Counted from the first letter of the stretch, positions 1 to 6,264 are shown. The stretch is 7,962 nt of DNA from JBOGHU01 sp050742255 (GCA_050742255.1 JBOGHU010000077.1:1-7962), one strand, 5' to 3'. The notes: a model not told the origin generated them from the sequence alone. Translations and numbers: made by a program.

Positions 1-63
1 GAGCTCGGCCACCCAGGCCTTGACGGCCGAGCCCCCCAGGTCCAGCCCGGCTGCCAGGGGCAT
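1..63 (-). CDS. Probable FGGY-family sugar kinase, N-terminal 21 codons only
   Basis: Only the first 21 residues are inside the window; the gene continues past the left edge. They contain a hydrophobic strand followed by DLGGSAVKA, the phosphate-1 ATP-binding loop of the actin-fold sugar kinases; FGGY kinases usually show GxDxGTxxxKA here. The ATG shares its A with the TGA stop of the upstream aldolase gene (TGATG), which fits translational coupling; no Shine-Dalgarno sequence is visible. A kinase directly after a class II aldolase and an isomerase is the classic arrangement of fucose, rhamnose and ribulose catabolism, where the kinase makes the ketose phosphate that the aldolase splits. A ROK or BadF-type kinase cannot be excluded from so short a piece. 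The substrate is unknown. Confidence 0.6.
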   Translation of the reverse strand, partial: MPLAAGLDLGGSAVKAWVAEL

Positions 64-734
64 CAGCGGCGACCGCCGGCCGAGTCCACCACCGCCGCCT
101 CGGCCTCCAGCCGCTCGACGCCCTCCAGGTAGGCGGGGGGGCAGACGGTCCCGGTGTCGCCCAGGGTGAGCGCCCGGTAGGTGGCCAGGGCCGCCTCCTC
201 CAGGTTGGCCGCCCGCTTGTGGGCCAGCTCCACCGAGTCGGCCACCACCGAGCAGCCGTGGTGGCCCAGGACCACCGCGTCGGCGTGGGCGAGGGCGGCG
301 GCCCCGGCCCGGGCCAGCTCGACGGTCCCCGACGGCAGGTAGGGCACGGTGGCGATCCGGCGTACGTAGTAGGCGTGGTCGATCGTGATGAGGCGGATGG
401 GGTGGCCCAGGGCGTGGAGGAGCACCGAGAGCTGGGGGTGCAGGTGGACCAGGGCGTTGACGTCGGGACGGGCCCGGTAGCTGTGCACGTGGAGGGGCGT
501 CTCGCTGGAGGGCGCCGGGTGGCCCCCCCGCCAGGCGCCGTCGAGTCCCACCACGCTGAAGTCGTCGGGCCCCAGCTCGTCCAGCCAGGTCCCGCTGGCC
601 GTGACCACGATCTCGTCGGCCCCCGGGCGGCGGGCCGACAGGTTTCCGCCGGAGCCGATCACCAGGCCGGCGGCGACCGCCTTGCGGCCCAGGTGGGCGA
701 GCTGGCCGGCGAGGGACCGGTGGTCGGGCGTCAC
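63..734 (-). CDS. Class II aldolase/adducin family protein (L-fuculose-phosphate aldolase-like)
   Basis: A 223-residue protein, the usual size for the FucA/AraD family of zinc-dependent aldolases and epimerases. Family marks in order are SGGNLSAR at 28-35 and TASGT at 45-49 (phosphate-binding loops), SSETPLH at 76-82 with E78 as the probable catalytic acid, and the zinc histidines H97 and H99 in VHLHP. The third zinc ligand is H159 in GHHG, where many relatives have NHG. The protein should cleave a ketose phosphate to a C3 phosphate, typically dihydroxyacetone phosphate, and an aldehyde. The GTG start overlaps the alcohol dehydrogenase stop by 4 bases (GTGA), so it is probably translated by coupling; I see no good independent ribosome site. 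Neighbouring kinase, isomerase and dehydrogenase genes support a sugar-cleaving role. The true substrate is not readable; an epimerase role of the AraD type is the main alternative. Confidence 0.9.
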   Translation of the reverse strand: MTPDHRSLAGQLAHLGRKAVAAGLVIGSGGNLSARRPGADEIVVTASGTWLDELGPDDFSVVGLDGAWRGGHPAPSSETPLHVHSYRARPDVNALVHLHPQLSVLLHALGHPIRLITIDHAYYVRRIATVPYLPSGTVELARAGAAALAHADAVVLGHHGCSVVADSVELAHKRAANLEEAALATYRALTLGDTGTVCPPAYLEGVERLEAEAAVVDSAGGRR

Positions 735-1753
735 GGGACCAGGATGGCCTTCAGGCGGGAGCGGTCAGGGCACGGGTCGAGGGCGGTCCGGGCGTCGTCG
801 AGGGGGTGGCGGTGGGTGACGATGGCCTCGGCGTCGACGGCGCCGCTCCGGAGGGCCTCCATGGCCTCGGGGAAGGCTCCCGGCGCCAGGTGGCCGCCCC
901 GGACGTCGAGCTCCTTGTGCTCGGCCACCACGTTCCAGTCGACGGGGGCGGGCTGGCGGTACACGCCGTAGAGGACCAGGCGCCCGCCCCGGGCCACCGC
1001 CGTAAGCCCCAGGGCCACGGCCTCGGTCGAGCCCGAGCAGTCGACGAAGGCGTCCACGCCCCGGCCGGCGGTGAGCCAGGCCAGCTCGGCGGCCGGGTCG
1101 CCGGAGGAGGCGTCGACCGTGGCGTCGGCCCCCAGCTCGGCGGCCAGGGCGGCCCGCCGGGGGGAGTTGGCCACCGCCACCACCTGGGCCGCCCTGCCCG
1201 TGACCACCCCCAGGGCGGCGGCCCCGATGGACCCGATGCCGGCGATGGCCACCACGTCGGTGGGGCCGAGGGTGGCGCGCCGCACCGCGTGCACGGCGCA
1301 GGCCGTGGGCTCGGCCAGCACGCCCGCCGCCGTGCTCAGCTCGTCTGGGACCCGGTGGACCGCCGCCTCGGGGGGCAGGGCCAGGGCCTCGGCGAAGGCC
1401 CCGGGCACGCCGCTGCCCAGGTGGGCGCCGCGGGGGCAGAGGTTGGCCCGCCCCTCCTGGCACCACCGGCACCGCCGGCACGGCACCACCACCTCGGCGG
1501 TTACCCGGTCGCCCACGGACACGCCCCAGCGGCCGGCGGTGCCGGGGTCGACCCAGGACAGGTGGCCCAGCAGCTCGTGGCCGGGCACGAACGGGTACCG
1601 CAGCGCCCAGGGCCCGTCTCCCCGCCAGATCATCCGGTCGGCGGCGCAGACGCCGGCTGCCTCCACCTCCACCACCGCCCCGGCCGGGGGCGCGGGCCGG
1701 TCCTGGTGCTCCAGGCGGAAGTCCCCGGGGCCGTGGGCCACCAGCGCCCTCAC
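731..1753 (-). CDS. Zinc-dependent medium-chain alcohol dehydrogenase
   Basis: A 340-residue member of the medium-chain dehydrogenase/reductase superfamily. The catalytic zinc site is visible as C36 (GVCAAD), H59-E60 (PGHE) and E148 (LAEPT). The structural zinc site is C92, C95, C98 and C106. The nucleotide-binding fold carries GIGSIG at 172-177, and strand 2 ends in ANSPRR rather than in an acidic residue, so NAD versus NADP preference is uncertain. The GTG start at 1753 overlaps the isomerase stop (GTGA), and the length from that start fits the family; the reading frame stays open upstream only as a shadow of the next gene. It probably reduces or oxidises an alcohol, polyol or aldehyde. Next to an aldolase, a likely job is converting the released aldehyde, as FucO does in fucose use, although oxidation of a sugar alcohol entering the pathway is equally possible. 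Confidence 0.92.
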   Translation of the reverse strand: MRALVAHGPGDFRLEHQDRPAPPAGAVVEVEAAGVCAADRMIWRGDGPWALRYPFVPGHELLGHLSWVDPGTAGRWGVSVGDRVTAEVVVPCRRCRWCQEGRANLCPRGAHLGSGVPGAFAEALALPPEAAVHRVPDELSTAAGVLAEPTACAVHAVRRATLGPTDVVAIAGIGSIGAAALGVVTGRAAQVVAVANSPRRAALAAELGADATVDASSGDPAAELAWLTAGRGVDAFVDCSGSTEAVALGLTAVARGGRLVLYGVYRQPAPVDWNVVAEHKELDVRGGHLAPGAFPEAMEALRSGAVDAEAIVTHRHPLDDARTALDPCPDRSRLKAILVP

Positions 1754-2556
1754 GAGCGGCACCCGAGCAGGTGGTCCCGGCTCTGGCGGGCGGCGGCCAC
1801 CCCGGTGATCCTCCCCGCCGACACCGCCCCGTACAGGTCGAGGCTGGCCGCCCCGGCGTAGCCGGTGGCGGCCAGGGCGCCCACCACCGCCGCGAAGTCG
1901 TGGAGCCGGCCCACGGGGAGGTCGTCCTCGGGGTGGCCGGGCGAGGCGTCGCCGAGGTGGAGGTGCCACAGGAGGTCCCCCGCCCGCCGCACCACCGCAG
2001 CGGGGTCCTCGAGAGCGGCGAAGGCGTGGGCGGTGTCCAGCAGCACCCCCACCCCCGGGACGGCCCGGCACAGCCCCAGGGCGTCGTCGGCGTCGGCCAC
2101 CGCCGTGCCCGGCTTGTACTCCACCGCCAGGCGCACGCCGGTGGGCCGGAGCGCCTCGGCCACGGCGGCCGTGCCCGCCACCACCGCCTCCCAGGGGGCG
2201 CCGGGGGGGTCGGCCCCTGGCCACAGCCCGAGGGTGCCCACTCCCCAGCCGGCGGCCACCCGGGCGGTGGCCACCGCCTCCGCCGCCACGGCCGGGACCG
2301 CCGCCTCGGAGCTGAGGGCGCCGCCGGGCCAGCGCTTGGGGGGCAGGGAGAGCAGCACCATGGCCACCGGGAGGCGGTGGCGGGCGGCCAGGGCGCCGAC
2401 GCGGGCCACCCGCTCCGGCGCCAGCTGGTCGGCGGCCCGGTACACGCCCAGCTCGACCCCCGAGAAGCCGGCCTCGGCGCATGCCGCCCACACCGAGGCG
2501 TCGTCCAGGCCGTCGGGCCAGTGGTTCCAGTCGGCGTCGCAGAGGCGCCAGCTCAC
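1750..2556 (-). CDS. Sugar phosphate isomerase/epimerase, xylose-isomerase-like TIM barrel
   Basis: A 268-residue single-domain protein of the AP-endonuclease-2/xylose isomerase-like TIM-barrel family. The first barrel strands read GFSGVELGVY at 30-39. Metal ligands can be placed at E146 (AVEYKPG), D174 with H177 (LLDTAHAF) and H200 (HLHLGD). The last metal position, normally Glu, appears to be D240 (SLDLYG). The HLHLGD stretch, followed by PGHPEDDLPVG, is the usual substrate and metal loop. The GTG start at 2556 overlaps the phosphorylase stop by 4 bases, and a GAGGTGG sequence lies 10 bases upstream. In this cluster it would convert an aldose (phosphate) into the ketose that the aldolase can cleave. 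This differs from the methylthioribose and fluorometabolite routes, which use an unrelated MtnA-type isomerase. An epimerase or a keto-sugar dehydratase of the same fold remains possible. Confidence 0.85.
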   Translation of the reverse strand: MSWRLCDADWNHWPDGLDDASVWAACAEAGFSGVELGVYRAADQLAPERVARVGALAARHRLPVAMVLLSLPPKRWPGGALSSEAAVPAVAAEAVATARVAAGWGVGTLGLWPGADPPGAPWEAVVAGTAAVAEALRPTGVRLAVEYKPGTAVADADDALGLCRAVPGVGVLLDTAHAFAALEDPAAVVRRAGDLLWHLHLGDASPGHPEDDLPVGRLHDFAAVVGALAATGYAGAASLDLYGAVSAGRITGVAAARQSRDHLLGCRS

Positions 2557-3281
2557 CGGTCCAGGCCCACCTCGAGGGCCACGTCGAGGAGGGCGGCGTC
2601 GGCCCGGGCCTGGGCCTCCTGCTCGGCGGGGGTGTAGGTGTCGAGGAAGCTCCGGTCCCGGGCCACCTCGTCCCACACGAAGAGCATGGAGGCGGCGGCC
2701 ATCCCGAAGCGGCGGGCGGCGGTGAGCACGGCCGAGGTCTCCATGTCGACGGCCAGGTGGCCCGCCTCCCGCCAGGCTCCCACCAGCTCGGGCGGTTGGG
2801 CGAAGAGGGCCGAGGTGGTGACTATCGACCCCCGGTGGACCCGGAAGCCACGGTCGGCGAACGCCTTCTCGGCCGCGTCGGCCAGGGCCGGGGCCGCCGC
2901 CGCCGACCCCTCCCCGCCGTAGTACCGGGATGCCCCCTCGCCGATGGCGGCCCGGTCGACCACGACGATGTCGCCGCTGAGCACGCCGTCGGCCAGCCCG
3001 CCGCAGGACCCGATCTGGACCACCGCCGGTGTCCCCAGCTCCCCCAGCACGTGGACCGGCTCCACCGCCCGGGGGGCGCCGTACACACAGGAGTAGAGCA
3101 CCGGTCGACCGCGGTGGCGGCCCAGGTGCCACTCGGGGAAGGCCAGCTCCCGGGCGTCCTCCAGGGCGGGCAGGCGGACGGCGTTGCGCTCCCGTCGCCA
3201 CCACGACCCCTCCAGCACCACCAGGTCGGGGATCTCGGACTCGGCCAGGCCCATCGCTGCCAACCACCCCTCCCGGGTCAT
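2553..3281 (-). CDS. PNP/UDP-family nucleoside phosphorylase, purine type
   Basis: A 242-residue protein of the hexameric purine nucleoside/uridine phosphorylase family. The core reads QIGSCGGLADG at 89-99, EGASRYY at 115-121, VDMETSA at 178-184 (ribose-binding M180 and E181) and WDEV at 203-206. The Asp in WDE (D204) matches the residue that protonates the purine in purine phosphorylases. The QxR uracil-binding motif of uridine phosphorylase is absent, so a purine-type nucleoside is favoured. R29 matches the phosphate Arg of the GDPxR loop, but the Arg before GSCG is Gln here (Q89), as noted in the findings. The ATG at 3281 has GAGGGG only 2 bases upstream. A second ATG at 3254 (M10) has GGGAGGGG 12 bases upstream, so the start is uncertain by nine codons. 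The gene begins 6 bases after the radical SAM gene ends and overlaps the isomerase by 4. A hydrolytic nucleosidase is the main alternative. Confidence 0.87.
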   Translation of the reverse strand: MTREGWLAAMGLAESEIPDLVVLEGSWWRRERNAVRLPALEDARELAFPEWHLGRHRGRPVLYSCVYGAPRAVEPVHVLGELGTPAVVQIGSCGGLADGVLSGDIVVVDRAAIGEGASRYYGGEGSAAAAPALADAAEKAFADRGFRVHRGSIVTTSALFAQPPELVGAWREAGHLAVDMETSAVLTAARRFGMAAASMLFVWDEVARDRSFLDTYTPAEQEAQARADAALLDVALEVGLDR

Positions 3282-3287
3282 CGCCCC

Positions 3288-4967
3288 TCACACCGCGCAG
3301 TTGTAGGCGACGGGCAGGCTGCCGTCCCGCTGGCGCAGGGAGAGGAAGCGCTCCACGACCAGGCGCTTGGCCTCGGCCAGGCGGACCTCGCCGGCGGCGA
3401 GGAGCATGTCGGGGCTGGTCTCCGCGTCGGCCCCCGCCGGGTGCCAGTGCACGCCGTCGGTGGTGACGCTGAGCTCGGGGACGGTGTTGGCGTCGTCGAT
3501 CACCACGCCCGAGCCCGAGAAGCCCCGCTGCACCAGCGGGCGCACGGCGAAGTCCCGCCCGGTGATGCCCAGCTCGGCCAGCATGGCCCGAAGCTCGGGG
3601 ACCTCGCGGCGGTTCTCGGGGGTCTCGGTCATGCCCACCCGCAGCGGCAGGCCCAGCTCGGTGGCGGTGGCGATCCCCTCCATGACCCGGGCCCACGAGC
3701 CCCGGCCCCGGTTGCGGTCGTGGGTCTCGGGGCGGGCGCCGTCGACGGAGGTCTGCAGCACCAGGTCGGGGCGGCCGGCCAGCCGCCGCAGCTTCTCCAG
3801 GGGCCGCCCCCGGAACAGCATGGCGTTGGTGAGCAGGACGGTGGGCAGACGGTCGCTGGCGTAGAGGGCCATGTCGACGATGTCGGGCTCGAGGAAGGGC
3901 TCGCCGCCGGTCACGTAGATCTCGGTGAAGCCTTCCTCCACCGCCTCGTCGACCAGGTCGCGGAAGCGGGCAGGGGACATGGAGCGGCGCCGGGCCGTCG
4001 GGGAGGACGCCACCGAGCAGTACGAGCAGGACAGGTTGCAGTGGAAGTTGGTGTACACCCACAGCCGGGGCGGGAAGAGGGAGCTGCCGAACAGCGGCAC
4101 CACGGGGAGGCCGGCGTCGGGGACCTCGGGGGCGTCGGCCCAGCTCACCCCGGCCTCGGAGAACCCGGTGGGCAGGGCGCTGCGGTAGAGCTGGTAGCGA
4201 CCGCGGGACCGCTCGAGGGGAGGGACCACCTCCAGGCAGGTGGTCCACCAGCCGTGCTCCACGGTGTCGACGAAGGCCTCCGGCAGCCCCGCCGCCCGCA
4301 TGGAGGCGGCGTGGGCCCGCCAGTCGTAGGCCAGGGGCACCAGCTCGGCCGAGGCCGTCGCCCGATCGATCTCGACCACCGCGTACCAGACCTCCCGGCG
4401 CCCGTCGTTGGCGGGCCGGCCCAGGGCGCCGACGTTGACGACCAGGCAGCCGTCGACCCGCTTCTGCCAGGGCAGGCCGGTGTGGGTGCAGAGCAGCACG
4501 TCGGCCCCGCTGGCGCCGACCCGCTCCCGCACGGCGCCTTCATCGAGGGACTCCCAGAAGAAGTCGTTGAGGGCCAGGGGCGAGCCGTGGACCAGGTGGA
4601 CCTCCCTGCCCTCCACCTGGAGGCGGCGCTGGGTGGGGAGCGTGCGCATCCACGCCGCGTAGTCGGGGCTGGTGTGGGCCCGGGTGTAGTCGTATACGAG
4701 CTGGGCGAACTCGTTGTCACGGGGGTCCCGGTAGCCGCACCCGCAGTCCTCGTCGCCGCGACCGATGGCCACGTCGTAGTTGCCGGCGATGCACTCGACG
4801 TCGCCCTCGAGGAGCAGGGGCCACACCGCGTCGGGCTCGGCGCCGAAGCCCCCCAAGTCTCCCAGGCAGAGGCGGCGGTCGCAACCCCGCCTGGCGCTGT
4901 CCTCCAGGAAGGCGGCCAGGGCGTAGGGGTTCGAGTACACGCCCCCGCACACGGCGATCCTCACCAC
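3288..4967 (-). CDS. Fusion protein: metallophosphoesterase-like domain plus radical SAM domain
   Basis: A 559-residue two-domain protein. Residues 1 to about 200 have the calcineurin-like phosphoesterase layout: VRIAVCGGVYSN at 2-13, LGDLGGFG at 35-42, AGNYD at 61-65, VHGSP at 126-130 and CTHTGLP at 160-166. Several metal and catalytic residues of that family are changed. Residues of about 205-300 are a linker of unknown role. From about 300 on is a radical SAM domain with a CxxxCxxC cluster motif (C310, C314, C317) and the TGGEP SAM-binding strand at 353-357. No SPASM or twitch cysteine set follows; the only later Cys is C557 in the tail YNCAV. The start is chosen as GTG 4967 because GGAGGAG ends 7 bases before it; the frame is open back to a TTG at 4997. 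It is the first gene of the operon. The radical SAM reaction cannot be predicted. The neighbouring phosphorylase makes a nucleoside-like substrate or product plausible. Confidence 0.9.
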   Translation of the reverse strand: MVRIAVCGGVYSNPYALAAFLEDSARRGCDRRLCLGDLGGFGAEPDAVWPLLLEGDVECIAGNYDVAIGRGDEDCGCGYRDPRDNEFAQLVYDYTRAHTSPDYAAWMRTLPTQRRLQVEGREVHLVHGSPLALNDFFWESLDEGAVRERVGASGADVLLCTHTGLPWQKRVDGCLVVNVGALGRPANDGRREVWYAVVEIDRATASAELVPLAYDWRAHAASMRAAGLPEAFVDTVEHGWWTTCLEVVPPLERSRGRYQLYRSALPTGFSEAGVSWADAPEVPDAGLPVVPLFGSSLFPPRLWVYTNFHCNLSCSYCSVASSPTARRRSMSPARFRDLVDEAVEEGFTEIYVTGGEPFLEPDIVDMALYASDRLPTVLLTNAMLFRGRPLEKLRRLAGRPDLVLQTSVDGARPETHDRNRGRGSWARVMEGIATATELGLPLRVGMTETPENRREVPELRAMLAELGITGRDFAVRPLVQRGFSGSGVVIDDANTVPELSVTTDGVHWHPAGADAETSPDMLLAAGEVRLAEAKRLVVERFLSLRQRDGSLPVAYNCAV

Positions 4968-4974
4968 GTCACGT

Positions 4975-4981
4975 CTCCTCC
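4975..4981 (-). promoter_or_regulatory. Ribosome binding site of the phosphoesterase-radical SAM gene
   Basis: GGAGGAG on the minus strand, a strong match to the anti-Shine-Dalgarno sequence, ends 7 bases before GTG 4967 and 10 bases before a second GTG at 4964. It lies inside the longer open frame that starts at TTG 4997, which argues that the TTG is not the start. Confidence 0.8.
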
Positions 4982-5036
4982 GGGGGGCGTCCTTCAACGT
5001 AGGTTACACTCTGGCCGGCACGTGGGCGCCGGGGAC

Positions 5037-5043
5037 AGGAGGG
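5037..5043 (+). promoter_or_regulatory. Ribosome binding site of the flavoprotein gene
   Basis: AGGAGGG lies 6 bases before ATG 5050, which fixes this ATG as the start. Confidence 0.8.
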
Positions 5044-5049
5044 ACGGAG

Positions 5050-6264
5050 ATGGGCCGGTCCGGGCAGGTGGCGATCCTCGGGGCGGGGCCGATCGGGCTG
5101 GAGGCGGCCCTGGCCGCGGCCGACGCCGGGCGGCCGTTCACGGTCTACGAGGCGGCGCCCCACGCCGGCGGCCACGTGCGGCGGTGGGGCCACGTGCCCC
5201 TCTTCACCTCCTGGGCCCGCAACGTCTCGCCCCGGATGCGCCGCCACCTGGAGGCGGCCGGGGCGGGCGTGCCCGGGGGGCCCGAGTGCCCCACCGGCCA
5301 CCAGCTCGCCCGGAGCCTGCTGGATCCCCTCGCCGCCCTGCCCGAGGTCGCCCCCCACCTGCGGCTGGGGGCGCGGGTGGAGGCGGTGGGGCGCCAGGAC
5401 CTGCTCAAGCACGAGGAGATCGCCACCCCGGCTCGGGCCGAGCGGCCGTTCCGGCTGCTGGTCCGCGACCGGTCCGGCCGGGAGGATCTGGCCTCGGCCG
5501 ACGTGGTCCTCGACTGCACCGGCACCTACGGCCGGCCCAACGCGGTGGGCGACGGCGGCATACCCGCGCTGGGCGAGCGGGCTCTGGGCGAGGAGATCCA
5601 CCGGGCCCTGCCCGACCTCGACGCCGACGGCCGCCGCTGGGCGGGGCGGACCACCCTGCTGGTGGGCGCTGGCCACTCGGCCCAGACCGCCGCCCTCGGG
5701 TTGGCGGGCCTGGCCGGCCGGGCGCCGGGGACCAGGGTGGTCTGGGCGGTGCGAAGCGCCGCGCCCACCTGGGGGGCGGTGCCCCACGACCCCCTGCCCG
5801 AGCGGGCCGCCCTGGTGGAGCGGGCCGGGGCGCTGGCCGGTGGCGAGGAGCCGGCGGTCGAGCTGCGGACCGGGGTGGTGGTCGAGCGGCTGGCACGGCA
5901 CGACGGGCGCGTGGCGGTGACCCTGCGAGGCGACGGGGGCACCGAGGAGGTGGTGGTCGACCGGGTCCTCGCCCTCACCGGCTTCGTGGGCGACCACGAC
6001 CTCTACCGCCAGCTCCAGGTGCACGAGTGCTACGCCACCGCCGCCCCCATCCAGCTGGCCGCGGCCCTGCTCGGGGAGGGGGCCGGGGACTGCCTGGACC
6101 AGACCAGCCAGGGCGTCGACACACTGCGCAACCCCGAGCCCAACTTCTTCATCCTCGGGGTCAAGTCCTACGGCCGGAACAACCTGTTCCTCATGTCGGT
6201 GGGGTGGGGACAGGTCGAGGAGGTCTTCGCCGCCCTCTCCGGCGATCCGGGGCCGGCGGGGTAG
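5050..6264 (+). CDS. FAD-dependent oxidoreductase with two dinucleotide-binding motifs
   Basis: A 404-residue flavoprotein of the two-dinucleotide-binding-domain type, related to flavin monooxygenases and thioredoxin-reductase-like proteins. The FAD fold starts at residue 7 with VAILGAGPIG, and E34 ends the second strand (VYEA), the usual FAD ribose contact. A second motif, VGAGHSA at 205-211, should bind NAD(P)H. CTGTYGRPN at 156-164 resembles the (A/C)TG motif linking the two domains. The C-terminal segment, with FFILGVKSYGRNN at about 366-378, looks like the flavin-capping end of the fold. There is no CxxC redox disulfide, so it is unlikely to be a thioredoxin reductase. Hydroxylation, dehydrogenation or N/S/heteroatom oxidation are the realistic options. 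It is divergent from the radical SAM operon and shares its 82-base promoter region, so a role in the same pathway is likely. The substrate is unknown. Confidence 0.85.
   Translation: MGRSGQVAILGAGPIGLEAALAAADAGRPFTVYEAAPHAGGHVRRWGHVPLFTSWARNVSPRMRRHLEAAGAGVPGGPECPTGHQLARSLLDPLAALPEVAPHLRLGARVEAVGRQDLLKHEEIATPARAERPFRLLVRDRSGREDLASADVVLDCTGTYGRPNAVGDGGIPALGERALGEEIHRALPDLDADGRRWAGRTTLLVGAGHSAQTAALGLAGLAGRAPGTRVVWAVRSAAPTWGAVPHDPLPERAALVERAGALAGGEEPAVELRTGVVVERLARHDGRVAVTLRGDGGTEEVVVDRVLALTGFVGDHDLYRQLQVHECYATAAPIQLAAALLGEGAGDCLDQTSQGVDTLRNPEPNFFILGVKSYGRNNLFLMSVGWGQVEEVFAALSGDPGPAG

Larger units (their letters stand above)
1..4967 (-). other. Candidate six-gene operon for a nucleoside/sugar pathway
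   Basis: Six genes on one strand: phosphoesterase-radical SAM fusion, phosphorylase, isomerase, alcohol dehydrogenase, class II aldolase, sugar kinase. Junctions are +6 bases, then three GTGA overlaps of 4 bases each, then a 1-base TGATG overlap. No promoter or terminator-like hairpin was seen at these junctions. One transcript from the promoter region near 5000 is the simplest reading. The left end lies outside the window. Confidence 0.85.
4968..5049. promoter_or_regulatory. Divergent promoter region between radical SAM operon and flavoprotein gene
   Basis: This 82-base gap separates two divergent genes and must hold at least part of both promoters. Its least GC-rich patch is about 4992-5010. 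There a -10-like TACACT (5005-5010) faces the flavoprotein gene and a TACGTT on the minus strand (4996-5001) faces the radical SAM gene. Neither has a convincing -35 box at 16-18 bases, and I see no clear operator palindrome apart from CACGTG at 5019-5024. The exact promoters are therefore tentative, but co-regulation of the two sides is plausible. Confidence 0.4.

Noticed and set aside
731..2491. A 586-residue version of the alcohol dehydrogenase
   Set aside because: The first 246 residues are a shadow of the isomerase gene. The dehydrogenase N-terminus begins at GTG 1753, giving the normal family length.
1750..4248. An 832-residue minus-strand frame extending the isomerase upstream
   Set aside because: The upstream part is out of frame across the phosphorylase and radical SAM genes and consists of Gly/Arg/Pro-rich filler. 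The true isomerase starts at GTG 2556.
4968..4997. TTG at 4997 as the start of the radical SAM fusion
   Set aside because: The strong ribosome site at 4975-4981 lies downstream of it and is well spaced from GTG 4967.
4968..5049. A riboswitch or leader RNA in the divergent gap
   Set aside because: With 82 bases shared by two promoters and two ribosome sites there is too little room, and no recognisable conserved fold is present.
3288..6264. Arsenosugar biosynthesis (radical SAM plus nucleoside phosphorylase plus phosphatase)
   Set aside because: The gene mix is reminiscent, but no ArsM methyltransferase is present and the radical SAM domain does not look like ArsS. There is no positive evidence for arsenic.
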